Counted from the stretch's first letter, positions 29,305-38,165 are shown. The stretch: DNA of 64,000 nucleotides from Tritrichomonas musculus (GCA_039105265.1 JAPFFF010000003.1:4588001-4652000); one strand, 5' to 3'. The notes: generated by a model from the letters alone, not told the origin. Made by a program: numbers and translations.

Positions 29305-29335
29305 TAACAATCTATTCACTAAATAACATTTTTAA

Positions 29336-29992
29336 TAAAACGTAATAAAACCAAACTATTTTCTTCAAAAATGTTAGCGAGTTATATATGTTATTACACA
29401 TCATATATAAAAATTAATACAGTAAAAAAATTAAAATTTTTAGCATATGTTCCAAAGATAATTGCTAAACATTGCATTTTTAGACATTATCTACATTTTT
29501 CTCAAATAAAAATTAATGAAAAACAAAAATAAAGAGTTTTAACTAATAAGTAATATATGAATAATTATTTTATTTAATTTATAATCAATAAATGTTAATT
29601 TCAAAATGTTTAAAAAAATTAATGCAATTCAATGAAAGCATTCAAAAAGTTATGAAATTCATAGAAAATAATCATCCAAGATCTTATGTGTCAATTGGTC
29701 AGATTTTCACATATTTGTTTTATCTCCTATGAATAAATTAAAGCACCATAAAATGATTAAGCATCGAAGGCGAATAAAGAAAATAAAATTGAGAGCATAA
29801 CGATCATTTTAAAAATACCATTATCTTACAAAAAAATTTTAAAAAGTAGATTTTTATCTTAAATATAATATTAAAAATATTACATTTATATAATAACAAA
29901 TTTGTAATTCATATAAATAGCATATTTGTATAAAAATAGCTGAATTATTTAAAATACGTTTTTTTGAAACTTTTGCGTTTTATCACGTTTTT
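29336..29992. mobile_element. 657-bp element with TTAA duplications (piggyBac-like MITE)
   Basis: Ends read TAAAACGTAATAAAAC on the left and AAAAACGTGATAAAAC on the right (inwards, 14 of 16 alike). Each is bordered by TTAA (29,332-29,335 and 29,993-29,996). The homologous flank of ubiquitin-like copy 4 has a single TTAA at the corresponding place. TTAA target duplication is typical of piggyBac-type transposons. No transposase frame remains; a short coding-like stretch near 29,630-29,700 is not recognised. Confidence 0.5.
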
Positions 29993-29996
29993 TTAA

Positions 29997-30695
29997 TACC
30001 TTTAACTTTGCAAGAGAATATAATTATCAAGAAATTATTGACAATCTATCTAAAGGACCAATCAAAGATAGTAAGCAGTAACAGATGAAATTTAATGAAT
30101 TCTTACAATGAATATCAAATACTGCTATGTTCATTATTTAAAAGATTGAAATCATCAGTTATTTTAATAAACATTTTTTAACTAGAATTTTATTCTTTTA
30201 TATATAATAAATTTATGCTTGATTTGGTAATAACAAATATATGAAATCAATCTATTTTTAAAGAAGAACATATTTAGATTATGTATTTCATTTGATGACC
30301 AATTCATCCACATGATTCAAATTCTCAATTGAATAGTTCATAATAAGAGATTCCTTTTGATTGTAATTATACAGAAACATGAAATGCAAATAAAAGATAT
30401 CATCTTATCAAATCATATGAAACCATTTATTGAAAAGTATTAATTTCAAATATATTTAAATACTCAATCATTTGATCAAATTAATTGTGAGTTAAAAGAA
30501 AATTATGTTTTTATTACTTATTTTATAGATATAAAATAATGCTTTAGTTATATTGATTATAAAAATTAATATAACATTTCATTTGATGACATAAAATAGC
30601 TAATTTCATTCAATGAATTTGACAGGTCAATGGCAGTTTTGGAAAATTTCTTTCAAAAACATCATAAATCATTCATTGAACTTGGTAAAATGTAT
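29997..30695. repeat. Repeat R, left arm of the inverted duplication
   Basis: About 700 bp whose reverse complement matches 32,102-32,790 with scattered changes and small indels. It includes a coding-like fragment REYNYQEIIDNLSKGPIKDSK (+, from about 30,015), seen as REYNYQEIVDNLSKGSIKDS in the other arm. On the opposite strand near 30.6 kb there is another short coding-like patch. It may be a decayed gene; I do not recognise its family. Confidence 0.65.
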
Positions 30696-30789
30696 CTATA
30701 ATCATATACACCAAATATCATAAATTAATTATTAACAATCTATATATAAAATTAATAAAATTAGAATAATCTCATTTTTAAATAAATTT

Positions 30790-30876
30790 TTAATAATTGA
30801 ATAATTTTTCTATATATTAACAATCTATACAATAAATAATATTATAAAAACATTTAACTGTGCAGGAAAAAATACC
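30790..30876 (+). repeat. Extra fragment of the ubiquitin-like 3' flank, with empty transposon site
   Basis: Matches the 3' flank of ubiquitin-like copies 2 and 4 (ATTGAATA.TTTTTC.ATATA, then CATTTAACTGTG), but no gene precedes it. It holds the unoccupied TAACAATC target (30,818-30,825) of the hAT-like element and is cut short by the stem-loop repeat at 30,882. Confidence 0.65.
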
Positions 30877-30881
30877 AAATA

Positions 30882-30987
30882 TAAACTTTGTTTTGTTATT
30901 TTTGCGTGTAAACTTACGGTTTCTAAGAATATATTTCAAATATTGAATGATTTTTTTTTACACGCGAAAAATATAAAACAAAGTTTA
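30882..30987. repeat. 106-bp stem-loop repeat, copy 2 (MITE-like)
   Basis: Second copy of the stem-loop at 11,881-11,987, with the same arms (TAAACTTTG... / ...CAAAGTTTA, GCGTGTAAA / TTTACACGC) and nearly the same loop (CTTACGGTTTCTAAGAAT). It lies between two fragments of the ubiquitin-like flank repeat, so it inserted after those fragments formed. Confidence 0.75.
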
Positions 30988-31034
30988 TTTTAAAACTTGC
31001 ACGAAATCAATTTTACTTCATTTATCTTTTAAAT

Positions 31035-31265
31035 TTTTTAGTCTTGGGAAATTCATTGAATGTAATTATCTGTTTTATTTCATAAGAAGAAATATTATAT
31101 TATTTAAAAAAATCAATATAAATAAAATTTTCATTTTTATCTATAAAATCAGTAATACAAGCAGAATTCGCTTTTAATTCATATATCATTTGATTAAATG
31201 ATTGAGTATCTGAATGATTTTGGAATTAACACATTTCAATCAATGATTTAATACGATTTAATATT
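31035..31265 (-). repeat. Repeat R, third, partial and more diverged copy
   Basis: Similar, in the orientation of the right arm, to about 32,160-32,390: shared blocks include AAATTCATTGAATG, ATTTTTATCTATAAAATCAGTAA and AATTCGCTTTTAA, with more changes than between the two main arms. It shows at least three rounds of copying of this repeat. Confidence 0.55.
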
Positions 31266-31269
31266 AAAA

Positions 31270-31511
31270 TTTTATTTTATTTCTTTAATAAAAATTTTGT
31301 TTTTCAATGAAGAATAATCGAAATTATAATGATATTGATGAATTTATAACTTAAATTCTTTAATTATGTATTTGAAAATGAAAAAGTTAATTTTGACATG
31401 AAAAATTTTTTTGATGTTGTCAAAATTTTGAAATAAAAAACTTTTCATTGAAATAATTTTAAAGATTTTTTTTAATTATTTTTTCATTTCATTATTATTT
31501 AATTCCTGAAG
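31270..31511 (+). promoter_or_regulatory. Promoter region of ubiquitin-like copy 3
   Basis: Closely similar to 33,190-33,421 (upstream of copy 5) and to the reverse complement of 27,780-28,000 (upstream of copy 1). A TCATTTCATTATTA initiator-like motif lies at 31,484-31,497, ending 14 bases before the ATG. The sequence continues upstream into what is, in the paired copies, the promoter of the divergent partner; here that partner gene is missing. Confidence 0.55.
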
Positions 31512-31772
31512 ATGACATCAAAAGTTGAAATAGATACAACACATGTTTATATCAAGTTCAATAATAAAATATATGATTATGATGTGATAGATTTTAAAGA
31601 TTTGTCTTCAAAAGTTGAAAAAAACTTAGGAATCAAAAAGAACAATCAAAAATTCATTCATGCAGGAAAATCATTCACAAAGAAAGAAATTGATTCATTA
31701 TCAGATCTCTCATCGAATGGTATCACAGATGGTGTCAACATTGAAGTTATTCCATTAATTATTGGTGGTTAA
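31512..31772 (+). CDS. Ubiquitin-like protein ending in Gly-Gly, copy 3 (86 aa)
   Basis: Differs from the other four copies by one residue, Lys in place of Asn37 (VEKNLG), on the helix that corresponds to ubiquitin's alpha-1. Ser33 codon TCA, as in copies 1 and 5. It is the only copy without a divergent partner and lies near the centre of the inverted duplication. The stop runs into AATAAAACATGTTTGAAAC like copy 5. Confidence 0.8.
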   Translation: MTSKVEIDTTHVYIKFNNKIYDYDVIDFKDLSSKVEKNLGIKKNNQKFIHAGKSFTKKEIDSLSDLSSNGITDGVNIEVIPLIIGG

Positions 31773-32101
31773 TAAAACATGTTTGAAACTAATTTTTATT
31801 ATTTTATTCTTTATTATTCATTTCTTTTATGTTTTTTGATCAATGATATTCTTTCAATTAATTTATCAATTTTAAAAAAGATATATTTTGTTATAATAAA
31901 TCAAGCAAAAAGAGTATTGAAGAATTTCTAGAGGAAATGAAAATAATTTAAAACGTTCTTTCATAATCAAGAATTCAAGTCAATTTAATAATAATAATCG
32001 AAGAACAAAATAAATTCAAAATATAATCATATCTAATATAATTAATCAAATCTGTATTCTCAAAATACATTGGAGTCAATATAAATGATGAAAATTGAGA
32101 T
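31773..32101. other. AT-rich spacer after ubiquitin-like copy 3
   Basis: After the short conserved 3' flank no further match to the other copies is seen until repeat R begins at about 32,102. No gene, hairpin or RNA recognised. Confidence 0.5.
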
Positions 32102-32790
32102 ATTTACATTTTATCAAATACAATGAATGTTTTATGATATTTTTGAAATTAAAATATTCAAAACAGTCATTGGAATGTCAAATTCATTGAATGAAATTAG
32201 CTATTTTATGTCATCAAATGAAATGTTATATTATAATCATTATAACTGAAATAATCATTTTTATCTATGAAATCAGTAAAAAAACATAATTCGCTTTTAA
32301 CTCACAATTAATTTGATCAAATGACTGAGCATTTAAATATATTTGAATTTAATACTTTTCAATAAATGGTTTCATATGATTTGATAAGATGATATCTTTT
32401 ATTTGCATTTCATGTTTCTGTATAATTACAATCAAAAGGAATCTCTTATTATGAACTATTCAATTGAGAATTTGAATCATGTGGATGAATTGGTCATCAA
32501 ATGAAATACATAATCTAAATATGTTCTTCTTTAAAAATAGATTGATTTCATATATTTGTTATTGTCAAATCAAGCATAAATTTTTTATATATAAAAGAAA
32601 AAAATTGAGTTAAAAAATGTTTATTTAAATAACTGAAGATTTTAATCTTTTAAATAATGAAATTAATGATATTCAATATTCATTTCATGTATTCATTTCA
32701 TTTCTTCTGTTCCTGCTTACTATCTTTGATCGATCCTTTAGATAGATTGTCAACAATTTCTTGATAATTATATTCTCTTACACAGTTAAA
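32102..32790 (-). repeat. Repeat R, right arm of the inverted duplication
   Basis: Reverse complement of the left arm at 29,997-30,695. A 66-codon open frame (32,698-32,898, -) runs from the ubiquitin-like 3' flank into the REYNYQEIVDNLSKG fragment, but its first half is only flank sequence, so I do not call it a gene. Confidence 0.65.
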
Positions 32791-32904
32791 TGCATTTAAT
32801 TTGTTACTTAGCGCATAGATCACTATTATATCGAAAAAGTATTCAATGATTAAGAATAAAATATAAAATGAAAATAAATAAAAATTAGTTTCAAACATGT
32901 TTTA

Positions 32905-33165
32905 TTAACCACCAATAATTAATGGAATAACTTCAATGTTGACACCATCTGTGATACCATTCGATGAGAGATCTGATAATGAATCAATTTCTTTCTTTGT
33001 GAATGATTTTCCTGCATGAATGAATTTTTGATTGTTCTTTTTGATTCCTAAGTTATTTTCAACTTTCGAAGACAAATCTTTAAAATCTATCACATCATAA
33101 TCATATATTTTATTATTGAACTTGATATAAACATGTGTTGTATCTATTTCAACTTTTGATGTCAT
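32905..33165 (-). CDS. Ubiquitin-like protein ending in Gly-Gly, copy 4 (86 aa)
   Basis: Protein identical to copies 1, 2 and 5. The start at 33,165 is the ATG shared by all copies; the frame stays open upstream only by a TTG start. Ser33 codon TCG, shared only with copy 2, its inverted counterpart. Divergent from copy 5 over 256 bp. The 3' flank leads without interruption into repeat R, giving the ancestral state for the transposon-split flank of copy 2. Confidence 0.8.
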   Translation of the reverse strand: MTSKVEIDTTHVYIKFNNKIYDYDVIDFKDLSSKVENNLGIKKNNQKFIHAGKSFTKKEIDSLSDLSSNGITDGVNIEVIPLIIGG

Positions 33166-33421
33166 CTTCAAGAACTTAAACTTAAAATAATGAAATGAAA
33201 TTAAAATTTTGTTTTTCAATGAAGAAAAATCGAAAATATAATATTATTGATGAATTTATAACTCAAATTCTTTAATTATGTATTTGAAAATAAAAAAGTT
33301 AATTTTGACATGAAAAATTTTTTGATGTTGTCAAAATTTTGAAATAAAAAATTTTTCATTGAAATAATTTTAAAGATTTTTTTAATTATTTTTTCATTTC
33401 ATTATTATTTAATTCCTGAAG
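33166..33421. promoter_or_regulatory. Shared divergent promoter of ubiquitin-like copies 4 and 5
   Basis: Inverted duplicate of the 27,778-28,063 region. On the copy-5 side TCATTTCATTATTA (33,394-33,407) is an initiator-like motif 26 bases (counted at its A) before the ATG. The copy-4 side has TTTCATTTCATTATT on -. About 30 bp shorter than the other divergent promoter. Confidence 0.55.
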
Positions 33422-33682
33422 ATGACATCAAAAGTTGAAATAGATACAACACATGTTTATATCAAGTTCAATAATAAAATATATGATTATGATGTGATAG
33501 ATTTTAAAGATTTGTCTTCAAAAGTTGAAAATAACTTAGGAATCAAAAAGAACAATCAAAAATTCATTCATGCAGGAAAATCATTCACAAAGAAAGAAAT
33601 TGATTCATTATCAGATCTCTCATCGAATGGTATCACAGATGGTGTCAACATTGAAGTTATTCCATTAATTATTGGTGGTTAA
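33422..33682 (+). CDS. Ubiquitin-like protein ending in Gly-Gly, copy 5 (86 aa)
   Basis: Protein identical to copies 1, 2 and 4; Ser33 codon TCA as in copy 1, its inverted counterpart. The stop codon is followed by AATAAAACATGTTTGAAAC. It is the right border of the inverted duplication. Confidence 0.8.
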   Translation: MTSKVEIDTTHVYIKFNNKIYDYDVIDFKDLSSKVENNLGIKKNNQKFIHAGKSFTKKEIDSLSDLSSNGITDGVNIEVIPLIIGG

Positions 33683-34183
33683 TAAAACATGTTTGAAACT
33701 AATTTTTTTTATTCTTTTACTTTATTCTGTTTGAAACATGATTTATTATTATTTTTTATACTGACATTTTCTTAATAATTAAGATTTTTTGTTTTAATAT
33801 TTCCTATCCACAATCTAGAATATTATATTTATTTTTAATAGGATACTGCCAGCTTTTTGCATTTAAATTTGATCTAATCAAGAAGCATCGACTGAATTAT
33901 TTGATTATTTTTCAATTCAAAGCAAATCCAAGAGTTTTTCTCATCCAATATATAAAAGAACTTACTCTTGTCGTCATATTGAAAGAAAATTTCACATCAC
34001 CACAGCAGTGAAGTGAAGCCGTCATTTTCACTTCATCATCCAAATTTAAAATATTAAAATTGTAAAATAAAATATAAGAGCAAAGATCCAAAAAGCATCC
34101 ATAACTGACTCGTGAATTTATTTTTAATATTTTTATATAAAAACATAATATTTTAATGGTTATAAAAAGAAAACTGTCAAATT
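33683..34183. other. Intergenic region with one short perfect hairpin
   Basis: No gene seen. A perfect 9-bp stem TGAAGTGAA / TTCACTTCA with a 9-nt loop lies at 34,009-34,035 in a locally GC-richer patch (about 33,960-34,050). It could be a small RNA or 3' UTR structure; no RNA family recognised. Confidence 0.45.
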
Positions 34184-37100
34184 CTAATCTTGCTTTTTTT
34201 TCTTACTTTTTGTATCGACTTCCATGCTTGCCTTTCTTTCCTTTGCGATTTTGATTTTGACCATCAACCAAAGAATGAGGCCGATGCCTATAGCAGCGAT
34301 GCCCTGGATCAAGTAGACCATGTTCTTCATCAGCGGGGGCCTCTTTATGTACATCATGTAGTAACAGGAGACGCTGCAAGATCCGATTGTTCTAAACTTC
34401 AGGTGCCACAACTCAATCCCCTTCATTTGGATCTCGTCGCCGGTCTTAAAGACGAGCTCGTCGTCGCCGCTTTTGGTGCATTTTCCGTTTACGCAAAGAT
34501 TATCTCTTCCATTGACTTCTGTCAAATAAACTTGAGGCTCAGGATCAGTAACAACCCAGTTTCCGCCAATGTAGGACTGCAGATGGACTCTTGGCGAAAA
34601 AGTGACGGAAAAGTCGTGCGAGTAAGCAATCTTCAAACAATCAGTATCTTCTTCATTCATTTTTTCGAGTTCTGCTCGTTCACAATGACAGCCTGTGACA
34701 TCTGATGCACCTCTGCAGCGGTTTGGAACAGGTGCGTATTGCTCACGCGACTTTTTCAATCGACTTTTCAAAATTTTTGAATTGGCTGGATTTCTGTTGT
34801 AAACGTTCTTTGAAAGACCGATTTGATTGCCTTCAATTGACGGTGGTCTGTAGTTAACGTCCAGTTCTATAATATCACGTTCTTCTCCATCTGGCGTAAC
34901 AACAAGTCTTTGATCTGGCGGACAAAGTGGTGAAACGCCGATGATTGAAAGCGATACACAACGTGGAGAACCATCCTTATATAATGAAATGACTCTCGTG
35001 AAAGGAATTGAAAAACGACCTGATATGCTATTATAAGTATCTGTTGCACCTGATGACGCTGATGAAGAAGTTGAAGATGATGGAGTGTCAATAATCGTGC
35101 TTGAGTTGATATACATGTTATAAACAAATCGATGATTGTCAATATTTGTGGTACTCAAAACAAGATCTGGTTGTGAAAAACGAGTTTGAACTGCCCCTTT
35201 CTCTGATGGAATTACCATGTCATAAACAAGGTCTTCATCCTCTAGAAGACGATAAACAGGAAGATTTTGATGAAATGATGAGGTTCCTTGACTTTCTACG
35301 CTTCCTCCACAAAGAGAAAAGCCGAGATGCCAAGGACCTTGTCTAATAGGCTCTAATGAAAACTCAGCTTCATCATCTATACTTTCGTCAGGAGATCTAA
35401 TTACCAAATTGGATGAGGAGTCTAAACTTCCTCCAGAAGAATCTATTGGCTTGACAACAACAGTCGTGCTATCAATATAACGATAAATAACGCCTTTAAA
35501 AATATTGTTTTCACTATCTTTTGATTCAATAATTAATCCGACCGAATATGGATTGAATTTATATTCTTCTTCTTTTACACCAATTTCATAACCATCTTCA
35601 TTGGGCTCAACATAACTTACTGAAATATTACTAGAATTATAAATTGGCCTAAGATCTATTATTTGACATGTTGCTGAAGAACCGTTTAAATCGTTATTGA
35701 TTAAAATTAATTTTGAAGTATTCTTTAAAAAAAAAGTATCATCTTCACAACCTGTTATTTCGAATATTCCAACAATTTCAAGAATAAAAAGAGATTTACC
35801 AATATCATTTTGCTTTAAATAATTCTTCGATTTAAATTTGATAGAATAAGATCCTTCTTCAAAATTAAGATTACTGAATTGGTCTATTTCAACATTGTCA
35901 AAAGATGAAAAAACTTCACCATCGTAAAGCCGTTTACAATTTGAATAATCAACTATTTTACATTCTTCTACTCCTTCTGTTGAAAATATTGATAAATAAC
36001 TGAAATAATTTATATTGTCTGGTTTTGTCATTACTTGATAAGATTGTCCATCTAAAGATTGAACAATTTCTAAATTAAAATCAGATGAATTATTTTCATC
36101 ATTATTAATCTTCTCAAAAGTATGACTAATCGCAAAACATGAGATGTAACTTTCCACCGGAATTGCACGACATCCATGTAAATCTTTTTCATCAGTGAGC
36201 AAATAAAGAGTGTCCGCTGAATCAACAGCAAGTGAAAGTCCTTCAAATTTGAAAGATTCAAATAAATGCATAATTTTTCTTTCCCCAAATATAATATAAA
36301 AATTACCCTCGTTATCAAGAATGTAAATTTCATCAGCTGAATGTCGTGATGTAATTGACGCAACACCATTTTGAATATTACCCATAGTTATTTGCGTTTT
36401 CCCCATATCAAAAGTAATGAAAACAGAGTTATTTGTATATGTAACAAGTTCCTCTGTACATGGTTGGAGATAAGCGCCAACAATCGTTTCATTATTATTT
36501 AAAATATTCCGATAAGAATCAATTCGTGTGATACTTAGAGTTTTAAAATTGATTTGAAGAATACTGCTTGTGTTCTCACTTTCATTAGCTTCATTAACTA
36601 CGACAACAACCCAATCAACATTTGATATAGCCGTGACATATACAACAGATGTTATATTTGGAAATCTTTCAAGACTAATAATTTGTGTTGTTCCATTGAA
36701 TCTCAAAACTGAAAAATAGGGATTTGAATTTGAATTTCCCCTCGAGCTATATGAAGCAAAAAAAGGGCCAGCAATATCATAAATATCTGATGCAATAGTT
36801 TCACGAGGAATATCATCTGATTCACATGAATATATATGTAGCTGTTCTATATTTTGAGGATGGTTGGGTATCAAAATTAAAGTGTCATTAACAAAGTAAT
36901 TTCTGTAATAAATTTTGTTATTCGATGTACAAGCAAAACAAATTGTACAAAAAATAGCTTCATCTATTGCTTGGTTTGATAATTCTTTAAAAATAAGTTT
37001 GTGGAATGTTGTATAAGAATCGTCGGTCATGTAAATTGAGCCATTGTAAACATAGACTCCACTATTTTGCGATATTGAAACAGGCGATATTTTAACAGAA

Positions 37101-37873
37101 ACATTTGGTAATTCAGCTTCAGTAGTCATATCATAGATATCAGTCCAAAATACTCTTGTTGTAAAATATATATTACTTCCTGCAGGATTTAAAAGCAAGT
37201 TTGATGAATAAATCTCGAATTTTGCAGCAATTGATACTGGTTCAACTTCGTTTGCACTAATTTTTAAAAGCCACATATTATCAAATGATCCTGCAACAGT
37301 TATTTGAATAGATGAATTTGTTACTGTTATTCTTGGTTCGAGTCCAGAATCCAAGTAATATTTAGTGATTTCGCCAGATGGAACTTCGTCACTGGCAATT
37401 TGGAGTTTCCAATACGATGAATTTGGTGGTATAGGTAATGAATTGTAATCAAGCGAATTGTATTTTAGTTTAGAATTTTCTATTTTTCCTAGATCAGGAG
37501 TTACTTGATCATCATTAGTTATATTATCAAATGGACCCATTACAATAAATGTGTAAAATTCTTGAACATGATTAACTGAAATCGTCTTTTGAGCATAACC
37601 TTTTATAAAATTAGTACTTTCATTCGTAAATTTTGAAGCCATAATAGTATATTGACCTGGAAATTCAAACGCATGATTTGTACATAATGATGAAGTTCGA
37701 TTTGGATTTGAATTATCTCCATAATTATACTCGTATGAAATATTATCTGCTGCATTTGAGTCGTAAAGGACAAAACGAGTATTTCCAATATTTTGTACAG
37801 ATCTTCCATTTCTAACAAAAGGATAAATATTTAGTGCGCATTGAATATACGTAAAAAAAAAGAATAATAACAT
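34184..37873 (-). CDS. Large single-pass type I surface protein with PKD-like domain (1229 aa)
   Basis: An N-terminal signal peptide (MLLFFFFTYIQCAL) precedes a PKD-type Ig domain: FVLYDSNAADNISYEYNYGD, then HAFEFPGQYTI, about residues 32-95. A long beta-rich region from about 230 to 600 with repeated hydrophobic strands may be a beta-propeller. A Cys-containing region follows (CRGASDVTGCHC near 1060). One membrane segment lies at about 1183-1205 (VYLIQGIAAIGIGLILWLMV), followed by a short Lys-rich cytoplasmic tail. Many N-glycosylation sequons are present. The order propeller, Ig-like domains, C-terminal membrane anchor recalls the auxiliary CatSper subunits and other flagellar surface proteins, but this is speculation. 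The 3' (membrane-proximal) third of the gene is GC-richer than the rest. Confidence 0.65.
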   Translation of the reverse strand: MLLFFFFTYIQCALNIYPFVRNGRSVQNIGNTRFVLYDSNAADNISYEYNYGDNSNPNRTSSLCTNHAFEFPGQYTIMASKFTNESTNFIKGYAQKTISVNHVQEFYTFIVMGPFDNITNDDQVTPDLGKIENSKLKYNSLDYNSLPIPPNSSYWKLQIASDEVPSGEITKYYLDSGLEPRITVTNSSIQITVAGSFDNMWLLKISANEVEPVSIAAKFEIYSSNLLLNPAGSNIYFTTRVFWTDIYDMTTEAELPNVSVKISPVSISQNSGVYVYNGSIYMTDDSYTTFHKLIFKELSNQAIDEAIFCTICFACTSNNKIYYRNYFVNDTLILIPNHPQNIEQLHIYSCESDDIPRETIASDIYDIAGPFFASYSSRGNSNSNPYFSVLRFNGTTQIISLERFPNITSVVYVTAISNVDWVVVVVNEANESENTSSILQINFKTLSITRIDSYRNILNNNETIVGAYLQPCTEELVTYTNNSVFITFDMGKTQITMGNIQNGVASITSRHSADEIYILDNEGNFYIIFGERKIMHLFESFKFEGLSLAVDSADTLYLLTDEKDLHGCRAIPVESYISCFAISHTFEKINNDENNSSDFNLEIVQSLDGQSYQVMTKPDNINYFSYLSIFSTEGVEECKIVDYSNCKRLYDGEVFSSFDNVEIDQFSNLNFEEGSYSIKFKSKNYLKQNDIGKSLFILEIVGIFEITGCEDDTFFLKNTSKLILINNDLNGSSATCQIIDLRPIYNSSNISVSYVEPNEDGYEIGVKEEEYKFNPYSVGLIIESKDSENNIFKGVIYRYIDSTTVVVKPIDSSGGSLDSSSNLVIRSPDESIDDEAEFSLEPIRQGPWHLGFSLCGGSVESQGTSSFHQNLPVYRLLEDEDLVYDMVIPSEKGAVQTRFSQPDLVLSTTNIDNHRFVYNMYINSSTIIDTPSSSTSSSASSGATDTYNSISGRFSIPFTRVISLYKDGSPRCVSLSIIGVSPLCPPDQRLVVTPDGEERDIIELDVNYRPPSIEGNQIGLSKNVYNRNPANSKILKSRLKKSREQYAPVPNRCRGASDVTGCHCERAELEKMNEEDTDCLKIAYSHDFSVTFSPRVHLQSYIGGNWVVTDPEPQVYLTEVNGRDNLCVNGKCTKSGDDELVFKTGDEIQMKGIELWHLKFRTIGSCSVSCYYMMYIKRPPLMKNMVYLIQGIAAIGIGLILWLMVKIKIAKERKASMEVDTKSKKKKQD

Positions 37874-38165
37874 TTTACTTTATTTATTAGTTATCATTTT
37901 TTTAGATAACTGTAAAATCGTAACGAGAAAATTTTTATATATATATATATATATTCTTAATTTGCTTGCTATGCATTAAAAATATTAATTGCTCTTTGCA
38001 GAAAAAAAAAATCCCAAAATCTAAAGAAAAATTTTATTAGAAATCATGATTTATTACATTTGTAGAAACCTAAATCATATTCTATAAAAATATGACTCAG
38101 ACGAATTGATAGATTAAAAACAGATGCTAACAATACACCGAAAATAATATTTTTCAAATAATATC
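37874..38165. other. Spacer with (AT)n microsatellite
   Basis: Contains a TATATATATA run at about 37,937-37,954. It carries the promoter of the PKD protein (-) next to 37,874 and the 3' end of the UBX gene; no other feature is seen. Confidence 0.5.

Larger units (their letters stand above)
28325..29996. other. 3' flank of ubiquitin-like copy 2, split by two small transposons
   Basis: The 75 bp after the gene, the short piece 29,313-29,331 and the sequence from 29,997 onward are together homologous to the uninterrupted 3' flank of copy 4 (read on - from 32,904 down). The two blocks between them are the insertions described separately. No host gene is seen. Confidence 0.65.

Noticed and set aside
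32698-32898. 66-codon open frame on - next to ubiquitin-like copy 4
   Set aside because: First half is the gene's 3' flank, second half is a piece of repeat R; the matching place in the other arm is not open.
32905-33219. Longer N-terminus for ubiquitin-like copy 4 (104 aa)
   Set aside because: It needs a TTG start; the ATG at 33,165 is shared by all five copies.
27517-33682. CRISPR-like or tandem array reading of the repeated genes
   Set aside because: The repeats are whole genes in both orientations with variable spacing; nothing resembles a CRISPR array.
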